DNA of 64,000 bases from Oceanisphaera profunda (GTDB lineage Bacteria > Pseudomonadota > Gammaproteobacteria > Enterobacterales > Aeromonadaceae): positions 3,444,861-3,508,860 of the forward strand of contig NZ_CP021377.1 in the NCBI RefSeq assembly GCF_002157895.1, given 5' to 3'. Below are positions 11,401 to 20,709 of the stretch, piece by piece; within the stretch, counting starts at the first letter, position 1; every line of letters begins with the position of its first letter. Position numbers and translations under genes: made by a program. Below the pieces are notes generated by a model. It was not told where the DNA came from and made no database searches. It was given only the letters and a program-made list of their open reading frames with translations.

Positions 11401-13308
11401 GTGGTCGGCATTGGCGATATGGCCGGTGATGTGTTTGGTAATGGCATGTTGCGCTCAGAACACACCTGTCTGGTGGGTGCCTTTAACCACTTACATATCT
11501 TTATTGACCCCACCCCCAATGCGGCGGCCACCTATGTGGAGCGAGAGCGATTATTTAACACGCCGGGTTCAAGCTGGAGCGATTTTGATGCAAGTTTGAT
11601 TTCTAAAGGCGGCGGTGTGTTTGAGCGCTCGGCTAAGTCTATTAGCTTAAGCCCTGAAATGCAGCAGCTACTGGATACGGATAAAACGAGCTTGGCACCA
11701 ACGGAAGTCATTCATCACTTGCTGATGGCCAAAGTGGATTTGATTTGGAACGGCGGCATCGGCACTTATGTGAAGTCCACGCGGGAAAGTCATAACGACG
11801 TGGGTGATCGCGCCAACGATGCAGTACGTGTTAATGGCGCACAGCTTCGTACCCGCATCGTCGGCGAAGGTGGTAACTTAGGTTGTACTCAGCTAGGCCG
11901 CATTGAATATGCCAGCCAAGGTGGGCGCATTAATGCCGACTTTATCGATAACGTAGGCGGGGTAGATTGCTCCGATAACGAAGTAAACATTAAGATTTTA
12001 TTGACCACTTTGGTCGATAAAGGCGAGCTGAGCATGGAGCACCGCAACCAGTTACTGTTCGACATGACGGAAGATGTGGCCAACAAAGTGCTGACCAACG
12101 CCTATCGCCAGTCGCAAACAATTTCGATTACCGAGCACAGTGGGGCGGCGGCAATCAAAGAGCAGCAGCACTTTATTCATTGGCTAGAACGTAAAGGCAA
12201 GCTGGATCGTCAATTAGAGTATTTACCGAGCGACGATGAGCTGACTGAACGCATGGCGGTAGGTAGCGGCTTAACGCGTCCTGAGTTAGCGATTTTGGTG
12301 GCTTACGCCAAGATGACCTTGAAAGAGACGCTTAATATTAGCGAGATCACCGACAATGATTTTATCGCCCAATTATTGCCGCTGAGTATGCCTCAACCGT
12401 TAGTGGCGCAGTTTGGTGAAGCGCTGATGGCTCACCCGTTACGGGGTGAGATCATTGCGACCCGTTTGGCCAACATCATGGTTAACGACATGGGCTTTAA
12501 CTTTGCCATGCGTTTGCAAGACGAAACCGGCGCCAGCATCTGCGATATTGCGCACAGCTTTATGATAGCGCGTGAGGTGTTTGGTATGGACGCTCTGCTG
12601 CGTGATATTGAAGCACTGGATAATATAGCGCCGGCCGCTGTGCAGTTAGCACTCTTTACTCAAGTGAGACGTACGGTTCGTCGTGCGACTCGCTGGCTGT
12701 TGCGTAACCGGGATCGTAAGTTGTCTATCGAGCAAGCCATCATTCTCTTTAAACCCGCTTATGCCAGCTTGGCAGAAGACTTGTACTCGGTGATGGTTGA
12801 GTCAGAAGTGGCGGAGATTAAACAGGAAGTGAGCGAACTCACGGCCCAAGGCGTGTCGCAATCTGTCGCCGAGCGAGTGGCGCAGTTAAGTAGCGCGTTC
12901 TCATGCCTAGACTTGGCACAAATCGCCAAAGAAAAAGGCAAAGACATAAAAGTGGTGGCCAAGCTGTACTTCCACTTGGGCGTGGAGCTTGAGCTGCATT
13001 GGTTCTTAGACCAAATAAACCAGCAAGAAGTCAGTAATCATTGGCAGGCACAGGCGCGTTCTGCATTTAGAGAAGACTTGGATTATCAGCAGCGTAGCCT
13101 CACGGCTGTAGTGCTGAAATACTGTAATGCGAACGATGAATGCGCTAATATGCTAGCCCAATGGCTTGAGGAACATGAGCAAGCATTGAACCGCTGGCGC
13201 CATTTATTAGCAGACTTTAAGGCATCTTCTAGCCATGAGTTTGCTCAGTTCTCAGTGGCTTTACGCGAGCTGAATTTACTGCATCTGCATTGTGTGAACG
13301 CGGTTTAA
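8455..13308 (+). CDS. gdhB: NAD-specific glutamate dehydrogenase, large (L-GDH/GDH-180 type)
   Basis: The 1617-residue product belongs to the very large NAD-dependent glutamate dehydrogenases, which oxidise glutamate to 2-oxoglutarate and ammonia and serve mainly glutamate and arginine catabolism. The length matches the family (about 1600). The N-terminal ~700 residues are the regulatory ACT-like region. The catalytic part is in the middle, with the glycine-rich RWGKVARGGLRWSDRREDF, the PVGAKGGFVCK lysine segment and the nucleotide-fold segment VVGIGDMAGDVFGNG. A long helical C-terminal region follows. The frame is intact. The start ATG at 8455 follows GAGGAAG. It is monocistronic, with a terminator after it. 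Confidence 0.95.
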   Translation: MAFKSAARSVLLDNVAQHITDKFPEPLAPLVNNFVTQLYSGITDYDLYHRNASDVYGAAINLWQAFATRPDAALHVRVYNPELGRHGWQSPHTLVEVICTDAPFLVDSIRMVLTRMGITSHLMLHQPMQVVRDAKGELTEIREREQEQNEEQASANQALETAFLIEIDRLAAPETRDALTAELVSVVTEVLQVVSDWQPLVQRLEQVITELPTQACGAHPNEMAETLAFLNWVVDHKFTIMGYRRYQLTGEGESQELLPELESSLGLLRNISHAQPLVLSDLSPAAREAALNKNILILTKTNHQSRVHRPSYIDYIGIKRFDAQGRVIGEDRFIGLYASNVYNLSALDIPLIGAKLRRILAHSGLVAGSHAYKSLVNILESYPRDELIQATEQELTTIGMGVLGMQERDMTRLFVRRDLFERFFSCMVYVSKERFNTTLRQKTQAILQDYFGSEEEVEFSTYFSEGVFARTHYLIRVQDNAMDIDVNKIEANLIEAARSWEDQFSQALSVSLGEAEGKRLFDKYGAAFGHSYTERVMPGSAVADIEKLEALSDEQPLGMLFYRAQEEKPDSNRVRLKLYHRNEPIHLSDVMPMLENLGLRIIGETPHQVSCGDDTYWVLDFSMSYTGAPLDLDHCQARFQQAFAQVWNKELENDGFNRLLLASDLTGRDISVLRGYAKYMRQTGVSFSQQYIEETLARYPQLAQLLFTLFEQRFSLLQTQDATQEAELHQQLVAELDKVANLDDDRIIRRFMEMIEATVRTNFYQTAANGEPKAYISFKLAPATISDMPQPLPMFEIFVYSPRVEGVHLRWGKVARGGLRWSDRREDFRTEVLGLVKAQQVKNTVIVPVGAKGGFVCKQLPEGDRAAFLAEGKACYRLFIRALLDVTDNIIEGVVIPAKDVVRHDEDDYYLVVAADKGTASFSDIANEISAEYQHWLGDAFASGGSVGYDHKKMAITARGGWESVKRHFRELNINCQTTDFTVVGIGDMAGDVFGNGMLRSEHTCLVGAFNHLHIFIDPTPNAAATYVERERLFNTPGSSWSDFDASLISKGGGVFERSAKSISLSPEMQQLLDTDKTSLAPTEVIHHLLMAKVDLIWNGGIGTYVKSTRESHNDVGDRANDAVRVNGAQLRTRIVGEGGNLGCTQLGRIEYASQGGRINADFIDNVGGVDCSDNEVNIKILLTTLVDKGELSMEHRNQLLFDMTEDVANKVLTNAYRQSQTISITEHSGAAAIKEQQHFIHWLERKGKLDRQLEYLPSDDELTERMAVGSGLTRPELAILVAYAKMTLKETLNISEITDNDFIAQLLPLSMPQPLVAQFGEALMAHPLRGEIIATRLANIMVNDMGFNFAMRLQDETGASICDIAHSFMIAREVFGMDALLRDIEALDNIAPAAVQLALFTQVRRTVRRATRWLLRNRDRKLSIEQAIILFKPAYASLAEDLYSVMVESEVAEIKQEVSELTAQGVSQSVAERVAQLSSAFSCLDLAQIAKEKGKDIKVVAKLYFHLGVELELHWFLDQINQQEVSNHWQAQARSAFREDLDYQQRSLTAVVLKYCNANDECANMLAQWLEEHEQALNRWRHLLADFKASSSHEFAQFSVALRELNLLHLHCVNAV

Positions 13309-13345
13309 TTGCGGGCTTAGTCCAACTATAGCCATCACCACACCC

Positions 13346-13373
13346 AAGCCCTGGTCAATACCGGGGCTTTTTT
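13346..13373 (+). terminator. Rho-independent terminator after gdhB
   Basis: A nine-base-pair stem (AAGCCCTGG / CCGGGGCTT, one G-T pair) with a six-base loop ends in a T run. It lies just before the pyrD ribosome binding site. Confidence 0.85.
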
Positions 13374-13388
13374 ACAAGGATAAGAACT

Positions 13389-14396
13389 GTGTATTCACTG
13401 GCTAAACCCCTAATGTTTCAATGTGACCCAGAGCATGTGCATGAGCTCACCATCAAGGGGTTGGCAAAAACGCAACATAACGCCTTGGCGGCTTTATATC
13501 GTCGGCCGCAAATTATTAATCCCGTAGAGGTAATGGGCTTAACCTTCGACAACCCCGTGGGATTAGCGGCAGGTTTAGATAAAAACGGTGATTGCATCGA
13601 TGCCTTCGCTGCCATGGGCTTTGGCTTTATTGAGATTGGTACCGTGACGCCCAAGGCACAAGAGGGCAATGAGAAGCCGCGCCTGTTTCGTATTAAACAA
13701 GCCGACGCCATCATCAACCGCATGGGTTTTAATAACCACGGCATCGATTACTTAATTGAAAACGTCAAACGCGCCCGCTATAGCGGCGTGCTCGGCATCA
13801 ATATCGGTAAAAATAAAGATACCCCGATTGAGCATGGCAAAGACGATTATATTATCTGTATGGAAAAAGCCTACGCTCACGCCGGCTACATTACGGTGAA
13901 TATTTCCTCGCCCAATACGCCTGGCCTTCGTAGCTTACAATACGGTGAAGCGCTAGATGACTTATTAGGCTCGCTCAAAGAAAAGCAGGCTGAGTTAGCG
14001 CTGATCCATAATAAGCAGGTGCCCTTACTGGTGAAGATTGCCCCAGATTTGTCGATGGCGGAAATTGAGCAAGTGGCGGACAGCTTAGTGCGCTTTAATA
14101 TCGACGGTGTGATCGCCACTAATACCACGCTGGATCGCGAGTTAGTGTTTGATTTGCCTCATGCCCATGAAGCGGGTGGCTTAAGTGGTCGACCGGTGCA
14201 AAGTAAAAGCACCTGGGTTATCCAAGAATTGTCGCGTCGCTTAAATGGTCACTTGCCGATTATTGGTGTGGGTGGCATCGACTCATTGACCGCAGGTCGT
14301 GAGAAGATGGCGGCTGGCGCTAGCTTGGTGCAGATTTATTCTGGATTTATTTATCAAGGGCCAAAGCTTATTCAGCAATTGGCGCGCCATTTATAA
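13389..14396 (+). CDS. pyrD: Dihydroorotate dehydrogenase, class 2 (quinone)
   Basis: PyrD oxidises dihydroorotate to orotate in pyrimidine synthesis, passing electrons to the quinone pool at the inner membrane. The 335-residue product has the class 2 N-terminal membrane-associating helices. The FMN-binding core has [11 protein letters not shown], and [14 protein letters not shown] supplies the catalytic base Ser174 (E. coli Ser175). The glycine-rich IIGVGGI and the C-terminal [12 protein letters not shown] phosphate-binding loop are also present. It starts with GTG at 13389, eight bases after AAGGA. zapC follows on the same strand, the usual order in this group. Confidence 0.96.
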   Translation: MYSLAKPLMFQCDPEHVHELTIKGLAKTQHNALAALYRRPQIINPVEVMGLTFDNPVGLAAGLDKNGDCIDAFAAMGFGFIEIGTVTPKAQEGNEKPRLFRIKQADAIINRMGFNNHGIDYLIENVKRARYSGVLGINIGKNKDTPIEHGKDDYIICMEKAYAHAGYITVNISSPNTPGLRSLQYGEALDDLLGSLKEKQAELALIHNKQVPLLVKIAPDLSMAEIEQVADSLVRFNIDGVIATNTTLDRELVFDLPHAHEAGGLSGRPVQSKSTWVIQELSRRLNGHLPIIGVGGIDSLTAGREKMAAGASLVQIYSGFIYQGPKLIQQLARHL

Positions 14397-14544
14397 AGGC
14401 GGCATGGCGTACCATAATTTACCTTTAGCTCCAAATGGGTTATAAGTTAGCGTATTAATGAACAATTAAACATTTGGTTTGATAAATGACGTCTATTATC
14501 AAGTATCAAACCATAATGTTTTATAACTAAAAGGTGTGACTTGG

Positions 14545-15081
14545 ATGTTACTTCAACCAAATGATCAGTGGCGCTGGTTTATGGGCGAAGACAAACACCT
14601 AATGCTGGATTTGGGGGCGGAAATGCTATTTAGCAGCCCCTATATGGAGAAGCATTTAGTGTGTTCTGCCTCATTAGATCAGTGCTTTTCGGTCGAAGAT
14701 ACCGGCCTATATTATCGATTTATCGATCAGCTCAACACTATGGGTTCATCAGCACAACGGGTGCAAGCTGCGTTAAATGGCGTGGCCGTGGCTCGATTTT
14801 ATAAACCCTTGATGCCTCAAAGTTGGTTTTTTGAACCACAAGCTGATTATCATCAACCCGAGCTTGGCGAGCTCATTGGCTTAGATGTAGAAAATGAACA
14901 GCTCACCATGATGGTGGTGGAAACCTCACCGTCTGCATCTGTGTGCATTTCATTGTCGGCACCTCGCTTATTGTCCGGCAGCAAGCAACTCAACACCTTT
15001 AGTGCCATTAAGGTGATGAACGATCGACTGGTTAGTTTAGATATCATCAGCAATATCGACGATATTAGGCAAGTCGGTTAA
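14545..15081 (+). CDS. zapC: Cell division protein ZapC
   Basis: ZapC is a cytoplasmic FtsZ-associated protein that promotes Z-ring stability. The product resembles E. coli ZapC in length (178 versus 180 residues) and in the segments NDQWRWF near the N-terminus, LDLGAEMLF, FYKPLMPQSWFF, VVETSPSASVC and IKVMNDRLV. I chose the ATG at 14545, ten bases after AAAAGG; an in-frame GTG at 14536 is too close to that site. It lies downstream of pyrD across a 148-base gap. Confidence 0.85.
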   Translation: MLLQPNDQWRWFMGEDKHLMLDLGAEMLFSSPYMEKHLVCSASLDQCFSVEDTGLYYRFIDQLNTMGSSAQRVQAALNGVAVARFYKPLMPQSWFFEPQADYHQPELGELIGLDVENEQLTMMVVETSPSASVCISLSAPRLLSGSKQLNTFSAIKVMNDRLVSLDIISNIDDIRQVG

Positions 15082-15108
15082 CGATTGGCCGCCAGTAAGA
15101 AAAATTAA

Positions 15109-15152
15109 AGCACAAAGCCAACAGTAGAGAGCTCTACTGTTGGCTTTGTGCT
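15109..15152. terminator. Perfect 21-bp inverted repeat, probable bidirectional terminator
   Basis: Two perfect 21-base arms (AGCACAAAGCCAAC... and its complement) are separated by only AG. On the minus strand the hairpin is followed by TTTAATTTTT, fitting termination of the tRNA cluster transcript. On the plus strand it lies 28 bases after zapC and has a weaker T tail. Confidence 0.75.
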
Positions 15153-15350
15153 GCTTGTTTGACAGCGATATTACAACAGATAGCAATCTGCTGGGCTATG
15201 TTTTGTGTGAGCTTGCTGAAAGACAGGATCGATAGAATCGAACATAGGTTCGCATGGGGTATATTTAATTGAACGTGTTTTGAAAGGGTAGGGGAGTGCT
15301 GAGGTAAATGTAGAATAATTGTCTTGAACAGACTGATTTGTAAACTTAAG

Positions 15351-15427
<77 letters not shown>

Positions 15428-15503
15428 TCCGATACTTAACGCTTTACTCTTTATTCATACTAACTTAGTACATTACTACTTTACATATTGCATAACGTTT
15501 AAG

Positions 15504-15580
<77 letters not shown>

Positions 15581-15655
15581 TCCGATACTTAACGCTTACT
15601 TTTTATTCATACTAACTTGGTACATTATTACTTTACATGCTGCATAACGTTTAAG

Positions 15656-15732
<77 letters not shown>

Positions 15733-15807
15733 TCCGATACTTAACGCTTACTTTTTATTCATACTAACTTGGTACATTATTACTTTACATACTACATAAC
15801 ACTTAAG

Positions 15808-15884
<77 letters not shown>

Positions 15885-15956
15885 TCCGATACTTAAACGC
15901 TAATGCCGTACTACTTTACTACAAAATTCTTACTTAAGATATTGCTATCACTGAGT

Positions 15957-16033
<77 letters not shown>

Positions 16034-16047
16034 TCCTCAGGTTGTGC

Positions 16048-16076
16048 ATATTAGTGATCTGTCTCACTGAATGCAA
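16048..16076 (-). promoter_or_regulatory. Sigma-70 promoter of the tRNA-fMet cluster
   Basis: On the minus strand, TTGCAT (16076-16071) and TAATAT (16053-16048) are separated by exactly 17 bases. The -10 ends 14 bases before the first tRNA gene. This is the only good promoter seen upstream of the array. Confidence 0.75.
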
Positions 16077-16239
16077 GCGCGGATGCAGAACTTTATTCTA
16101 CTTGCCTAATATAACGCCAAGACGCTTCAAATACGTACGATACGCGGCAAATTATACAGAATCTTCCAGCTTTGAGCGCCATACCGAACAAAGTACCCTT
16201 ATAAATCAATCAATCATTCATCGCTCCTGTTAGCTTCTA

Positions 16240-16268
16240 TTAATCTCTTCTCTGTTTTCAGGTATAAT
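16240..16268 (+). promoter_or_regulatory. Likely sigma-70 promoter of rlmL
   Basis: A perfect TATAAT is at 16263-16268 with a weaker TTAATC 17 bases upstream. It overlaps the first in-frame ATG (16267), which argues that the real rlmL start is the ATG at 16300. Confidence 0.5.
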
Positions 16269-16299
16269 GTGCGCCTCTTTTGTTTGGATACGCCTGACT

Positions 16300-18423
16300 A
16301 TGCTACTGCCGTTTTTTGCTACCTGCCCTAAAGGCTTGGAATCTTTGCTCCTTGATGAACTTACCCAGTTAGGTGCCACTCATCTACAGGAAACTGTGGC
16401 CGGTATCGGCTTTAAGGGTGAGTTGGCCACCGCGTACCGCGCCTGTATGTGGTCGCGTTTAGCGTCGCGCATTATGTTGCAGCTGACCGAGTTCACCATG
16501 CGCACCGATATGGACTTATATCTGGGTGCGGCAAACGTGGCGTGGGAGGATCATATCCAACCAGGACAGACTTTTTCGGTAGACTTTTCGGGCACCAACG
16601 AAGCCATTACTAATACCCAATATGGTGGCTTAAAAATTAAAGACGCCATCGTGGATCGCTTAACTAAGCGCCATGGTGAACGACCTAACGTTGATAAACG
16701 CACGCCTGATGTGCGGATCTTGGCGCATTTAAAGCGTAATAATGAGCTGAGCATTACCCTCGACTTATCTGGCCCGGCACTGCATCAGCGCGGTTATCGC
16801 CAGCAGGCGGGTGATGCACCGCTTAAAGAGAACTTAGCGGTAGCGATTTTATTGCGCAGCGGTTGGGATAAAACCTCACCCTTAGTCGACCCTATGTGTG
16901 GCTCGGGCACCTTACTAATAGAAGCGGCATTGATGGCCGCGGATCATGCGCCGGGTTTATTGCGGGTGCGTTTTGGCTTTATGGCTTGGAGCGGTCACGA
17001 CAGAAATGCTTGGCAAGAGATCAGCGCCGAGGCCACAGTGCGAGCCACTCGTGGTTTAAAGCAAACTCAAGTACAGCTCATTGGTTTTGACCAAGACAAG
17101 CGAGTGCTGGGCTTTGCTCAAGACAACGCCATGGCAGCGGGTGTGGGCAACCTTGTTGACTTGCGCCAAGGCACGGTCGAGAATTTAGTCAATCCTATTG
17201 TTGATGAGCAGACCGGCTGGGTTATTTCTAACCCGCCGTACGGCGAGCGCTTAAGCGAATTTCCGTCCTTGTTGGGCTTGCATCAGTTACTGGGTGATAG
17301 GTTGCGTGAGCAATTTAAAGGCTGGCATGTCAGCTTGATCTCCAGCTCACCGGAGTTGCTGAGCTGCTTGCGCCTGCGTCATGATAAAATCTACAAGCTG
17401 TTTAACGGCGCCTTGGCCTGTGAGCTGCGTAATTATCAGATTGCTGCAGACGCTAAAACCGCGCGACCTTTGGCCGTGGATTTCGCGAATCGCCTGACCA
17501 AAAACATCAAGCAGCTCGAGAAGTGGGCCAAGACTGAAAACATCGATTGCTATCGTTTGTATGATGCAGATTTACCCGAATACAATGCCGCCATCGACCG
17601 TTATCAAGATTATATCGTTATTCAAGAGTACGCCGCCCCTAAGACCATCCCTGAATACAAGGCGCGCGGTCGTTTCTACGATTTAGTGCAAGCTACCATG
17701 GCGGTTACTGGTGTGACGGCTAATAAGTTGATCATGAAAGTACGAGCACGCCAAGTGGGCCGTGAGCAATATGAAAAGCTGGACAGACGAGACCAGTGGT
17801 TGGAAGTGCAAGAGCATAACGCTAACTTGCTGGTGAACTTATACGATTACTTGGATACCGGCTTGTTCTTGGATCACAGACCGACCCGCAAGCGCATCGG
17901 TGAATTGGCCAAGGGCAAAGATTTCTTAAATCTGTTTGCTTATACAGGCAGCGCGACGGTACATGCCGGTTTGGGTGGCGCTAAGTCCACCACTACCGTG
18001 GATATGTCCAACACCTATTTAGGTTGGGCCGAGCGCAATATGGCGCTGAACGGCTTAAATGGCCGTGAGCATCAGTTTATTCAGGCTGATTGTTTAAGCT
18101 GGTTACGCGAGCCAGGTGAGAGCTACGACTTGATCTTCGTCGATCCGCCAACCTTTTCTAACTCCAAGCGCATGGAAGATAACTTCGATATTCAGCGTGA
18201 TCATCTGGAGTTGCTGGGCTTGTTGAGCAAGCACTTACGCCCGAATGGCTTGGTGATTTTCTCCAACAATAAGCGCCAGTTTAAAATGGATTTAGAAGGC
18301 TTGGCAGAGTTAGGCTTAAAAGCCAAAGACGTAAGCAAAAACAGCCTACCCAAAGACTTCGCCCGTAACCCACATATTCATAATTGTTGGGAAATCACCT
18401 GGGCCGAAACGCCACAGTCGTGA
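16300..18423 (+). CDS. rlmL: 23S rRNA (guanine) methyltransferase RlmL/RlmKL fusion
   Basis: This bifunctional enzyme makes N2-methyl-G2445 (RlmL half) and N7-methyl-G2069 (RlmK half) in 23S rRNA using S-adenosylmethionine. The 707-residue product has an N-terminal ferredoxin-like/THUMP RNA-binding region (to ~150). The first methyltransferase domain has DPMCGSGTL and the catalytic NPPY at 311-314. The second has NLFAYTGSATV and DPP at 615-617. The start is placed at 16300, where MLLPFFATCPKGLESLL aligns with the family N-terminus; the upstream ATG at 16267 lies inside the promoter. Confidence 0.95.
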   Translation: MLLPFFATCPKGLESLLLDELTQLGATHLQETVAGIGFKGELATAYRACMWSRLASRIMLQLTEFTMRTDMDLYLGAANVAWEDHIQPGQTFSVDFSGTNEAITNTQYGGLKIKDAIVDRLTKRHGERPNVDKRTPDVRILAHLKRNNELSITLDLSGPALHQRGYRQQAGDAPLKENLAVAILLRSGWDKTSPLVDPMCGSGTLLIEAALMAADHAPGLLRVRFGFMAWSGHDRNAWQEISAEATVRATRGLKQTQVQLIGFDQDKRVLGFAQDNAMAAGVGNLVDLRQGTVENLVNPIVDEQTGWVISNPPYGERLSEFPSLLGLHQLLGDRLREQFKGWHVSLISSSPELLSCLRLRHDKIYKLFNGALACELRNYQIAADAKTARPLAVDFANRLTKNIKQLEKWAKTENIDCYRLYDADLPEYNAAIDRYQDYIVIQEYAAPKTIPEYKARGRFYDLVQATMAVTGVTANKLIMKVRARQVGREQYEKLDRRDQWLEVQEHNANLLVNLYDYLDTGLFLDHRPTRKRIGELAKGKDFLNLFAYTGSATVHAGLGGAKSTTTVDMSNTYLGWAERNMALNGLNGREHQFIQADCLSWLREPGESYDLIFVDPPTFSNSKRMEDNFDIQRDHLELLGLLSKHLRPNGLVIFSNNKRQFKMDLEGLAELGLKAKDVSKNSLPKDFARNPHIHNCWEITWAETPQS

Positions 18424-18484
18424 AGCATTAGGGTAGTGAAGAATTAGATAGTGAGTATTAGCTATGAGTAGCGAGGAATCAGCC

Positions 18485-18715
18485 ATGGGCTTAACGCTAT
18501 TTTCAACAGATGGTTGCCATCTGTGTGAACAAGCTTGGGGCTTGCTTGAGCAAATGGGCTTAAGCAACAGCACTGTGCTGGAAGATATTATCAACGACGA
18601 ACGGTGGCTAGCAGCCTATGCGGTGCGCATTCCGGTGTTGCGCCATATGGATGGCCGCGAGCTGGATTGGCCTTTTACGGCCGCCGACATTATTGCCTTT
18701 AATCGAGAGATTTAA
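18485..18715 (+). CDS. Glutaredoxin-like protein (DUF836 family)
   Basis: This 76-residue thioredoxin-fold protein carries a CHLC redox motif at residues 11-14 (LFSTDGCHLCEQA) and the cis-proline segment RIPVLR, both typical of the DUF836 glutaredoxin-like family. Its partner and substrate are unknown. The ATG at 18485 has GAGGA eight bases upstream and fits the family start; an upstream ATG at 18464 is in frame. The stop overlaps the uup ATG by one base (TAATG). Confidence 0.85.
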   Translation: MGLTLFSTDGCHLCEQAWGLLEQMGLSNSTVLEDIINDERWLAAYAVRIPVLRHMDGRELDWPFTAADIIAFNREI

Positions 18716-20625
18716 TGAGTTTATTGACCCTACAAAACGCGCAACTAGCGTTTGGTGATGCCCCTTTATTGGATGGCGTGGAATTTAATATTTTAGCCGG
18801 CGAGCGCGTGTGTATCGTTGGCCGTAACGGTGCCGGTAAGTCGACGCTGATGAAAGTGATCGCCGGTGAGCTGCAATTAGATGATGGCCGCCGTCAGTTA
18901 TTGCAAGGCATTAACATTGCCCGCCTTGAGCAAGATCCTCCGCAAGTGGATGACGATCAAACTGTGTTTGATTATGTGGCCGGTGGCCTTGCTGAAACCG
19001 GTGAGATACTCAAAAAATATCACCACCAGTTAGAAGTAGTGGGCCACGATTTTTCAGATAAAGCCATGAATGAGCTAATGCGTCTGCAAGAGCAAATTGA
19101 CGCCTGTGATGGCTGGGGCTTTGATACTAAAATTAATCAAAGTCTTACTTTGTTAGAACTGAATGGCGATACCCGCTTAAACGATTTATCCGGTGGTTGG
19201 TTGCGTAAAGTGGCACTGGCCCGCGCGTTAACGAACGATCCCGAAATTTTACTGCTCGATGAGCCGACCAACCACTTGGATATCGACGCCATTGCTTGGC
19301 TCGAAAGCTTCTTGCTGGATTTTAAAGGTGCCATCGTATTCGTCAGTCACGACCGTGCTTTTATCCGTAAGATGGCAACCCGCATCGTAGACTTGGATCG
19401 CGGTAAGTTGTCTAGCTGGCCGGGCAATTACGACGACTATCTTGTCAATAAAGAAGAAGCGCTGCGCGTAGAAGCAGATCAAAATGCCTTGTTTGATAAG
19501 CGCTTAGCTCAAGAAGAAGCCTGGATCCGCCAAGGCGTAAAAGCCCGTCGTACCCGTAACGAAGGCCGCGTGCGTGCCCTAAAAGAGCTGCGCGTTGAGC
19601 GCAGCGAACGTCGCGAAACTGTCGGCAAAGTCAACGTCACGCTGGATGATGTTCGTCGCTCAGGCAAGATAGTATTTGAGGCGGAGAACTTAACCTTCGC
19701 CTACGAAGACAACCTGTTACTCAACGATTTCTCCACGCTTATTCAGCGCGGCGACAAAATTGCCTTGGTCGGCCCGAACGGCTGCGGCAAGAGTACCATG
19801 ATCAAATTGTTACTCGGCAAACTGGAAGCGGACTCAGGTACTTTAAAGTGCGGCACCAAGTTAGAAGTGGCCTACTTTGATCAGTATCGCGAGCAGCTTG
19901 ATCCCGAGCGCACCGTGATGGATAACTTGGCCGAAGGTAAGCAAGAAGTTGAAGTGAATGGTCGCAGCCGCCATGTATTAGGCTACTTACAAGACTTCTT
20001 GTTTGAGCCAAAGCGTGCGCGTACTCCGGTTAAAGCTTTGTCTGGCGGTGAGAAAAACCGTTTATTACTGGCGCGTTTATTCTTAAAGCCCAGCAATCTT
20101 TTGGTACTCGATGAGCCGACCAACGACTTGGACGTAGAAACCCTCGAGTTGCTGGAAGAATTACTGGCTGATTACAAAGGCACCTTATTACTGGTGAGTC
20201 ATGACCGTGACTTTATCGATAACACGGCAACCCATTGCTGGTTATTTGAAGGGCAGGGCAAGGTCAGCGAGTTTGTGGGCGGTTATCAAGATATGCAGCA
20301 TCAGCTGTCTTATCGTAAGCCGGTGGCAGAAAAAGCCAAAAACAAGCCAGAAGCTAAAGTTGAAGCTGCTCCTAAAGTAGAGAGCAAACCTAAAGCTAAA
20401 AAATTGCCGTATAAAATTCAGCAAGAGCTAGAAGGTTTGCCAGCTAAGCTTGAACAACTCGAGCAAAAAATTGAAAAGCTACAAGGCACCGTTAACGCCC
20501 CTGACTTTTTCAGCAAGAGCGAAGACGTCACCCAAAAAGCCTTACAACAATTAGCCGATACGGAAAGCGAATTCGAAACCGCTTTCGCTCGTTGGGAAGA
20601 ATTAGAAGCCCAAGCCAACGCGTAA
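18715..20625 (+). CDS. uup: ABC-F family ATPase Uup
   Basis: Uup is a soluble, duplicated ABC ATPase that acts on ribosomes or branched DNA and affects precise transposon excision. The 636-residue protein has Walker A GRNGAGKST and signature LSGGWLRK in domain 1. The second domain has Walker A GPNGCGKST and LSGGEKNR. Both domains have DEPTN Walker B boxes, as usual for ABC-F. A lysine/alanine/glutamate-rich linker leads to the C-terminal coiled-coil DNA-binding domain typical of Uup (about 560-636). There are no membrane segments. It is coupled to the upstream glutaredoxin-like gene by a one-base overlap. Confidence 0.95.
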   Translation: MSLLTLQNAQLAFGDAPLLDGVEFNILAGERVCIVGRNGAGKSTLMKVIAGELQLDDGRRQLLQGINIARLEQDPPQVDDDQTVFDYVAGGLAETGEILKKYHHQLEVVGHDFSDKAMNELMRLQEQIDACDGWGFDTKINQSLTLLELNGDTRLNDLSGGWLRKVALARALTNDPEILLLDEPTNHLDIDAIAWLESFLLDFKGAIVFVSHDRAFIRKMATRIVDLDRGKLSSWPGNYDDYLVNKEEALRVEADQNALFDKRLAQEEAWIRQGVKARRTRNEGRVRALKELRVERSERRETVGKVNVTLDDVRRSGKIVFEAENLTFAYEDNLLLNDFSTLIQRGDKIALVGPNGCGKSTMIKLLLGKLEADSGTLKCGTKLEVAYFDQYREQLDPERTVMDNLAEGKQEVEVNGRSRHVLGYLQDFLFEPKRARTPVKALSGGEKNRLLLARLFLKPSNLLVLDEPTNDLDVETLELLEELLADYKGTLLLVSHDRDFIDNTATHCWLFEGQGKVSEFVGGYQDMQHQLSYRKPVAEKAKNKPEAKVEAAPKVESKPKAKKLPYKIQQELEGLPAKLEQLEQKIEKLQGTVNAPDFFSKSEDVTQKALQQLADTESEFETAFARWEELEAQANA

Positions 20626-20673
20626 TATGGTAATGCCGCTTACGGCACGTTAAGTGCAGCAAGCAGTAAAACA

Positions 20674-20709
20674 AAAATACCCGCATGGTAAACATGCGGG
20701 TATTTTTTT
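20674..20709 (+). terminator. Rho-independent terminator after uup
   Basis: A 14-base-pair stem (AAAATACCCGCATG and complement) with loop GTAAA is followed by T residues, 48 bases after the uup stop. Confidence 0.93.
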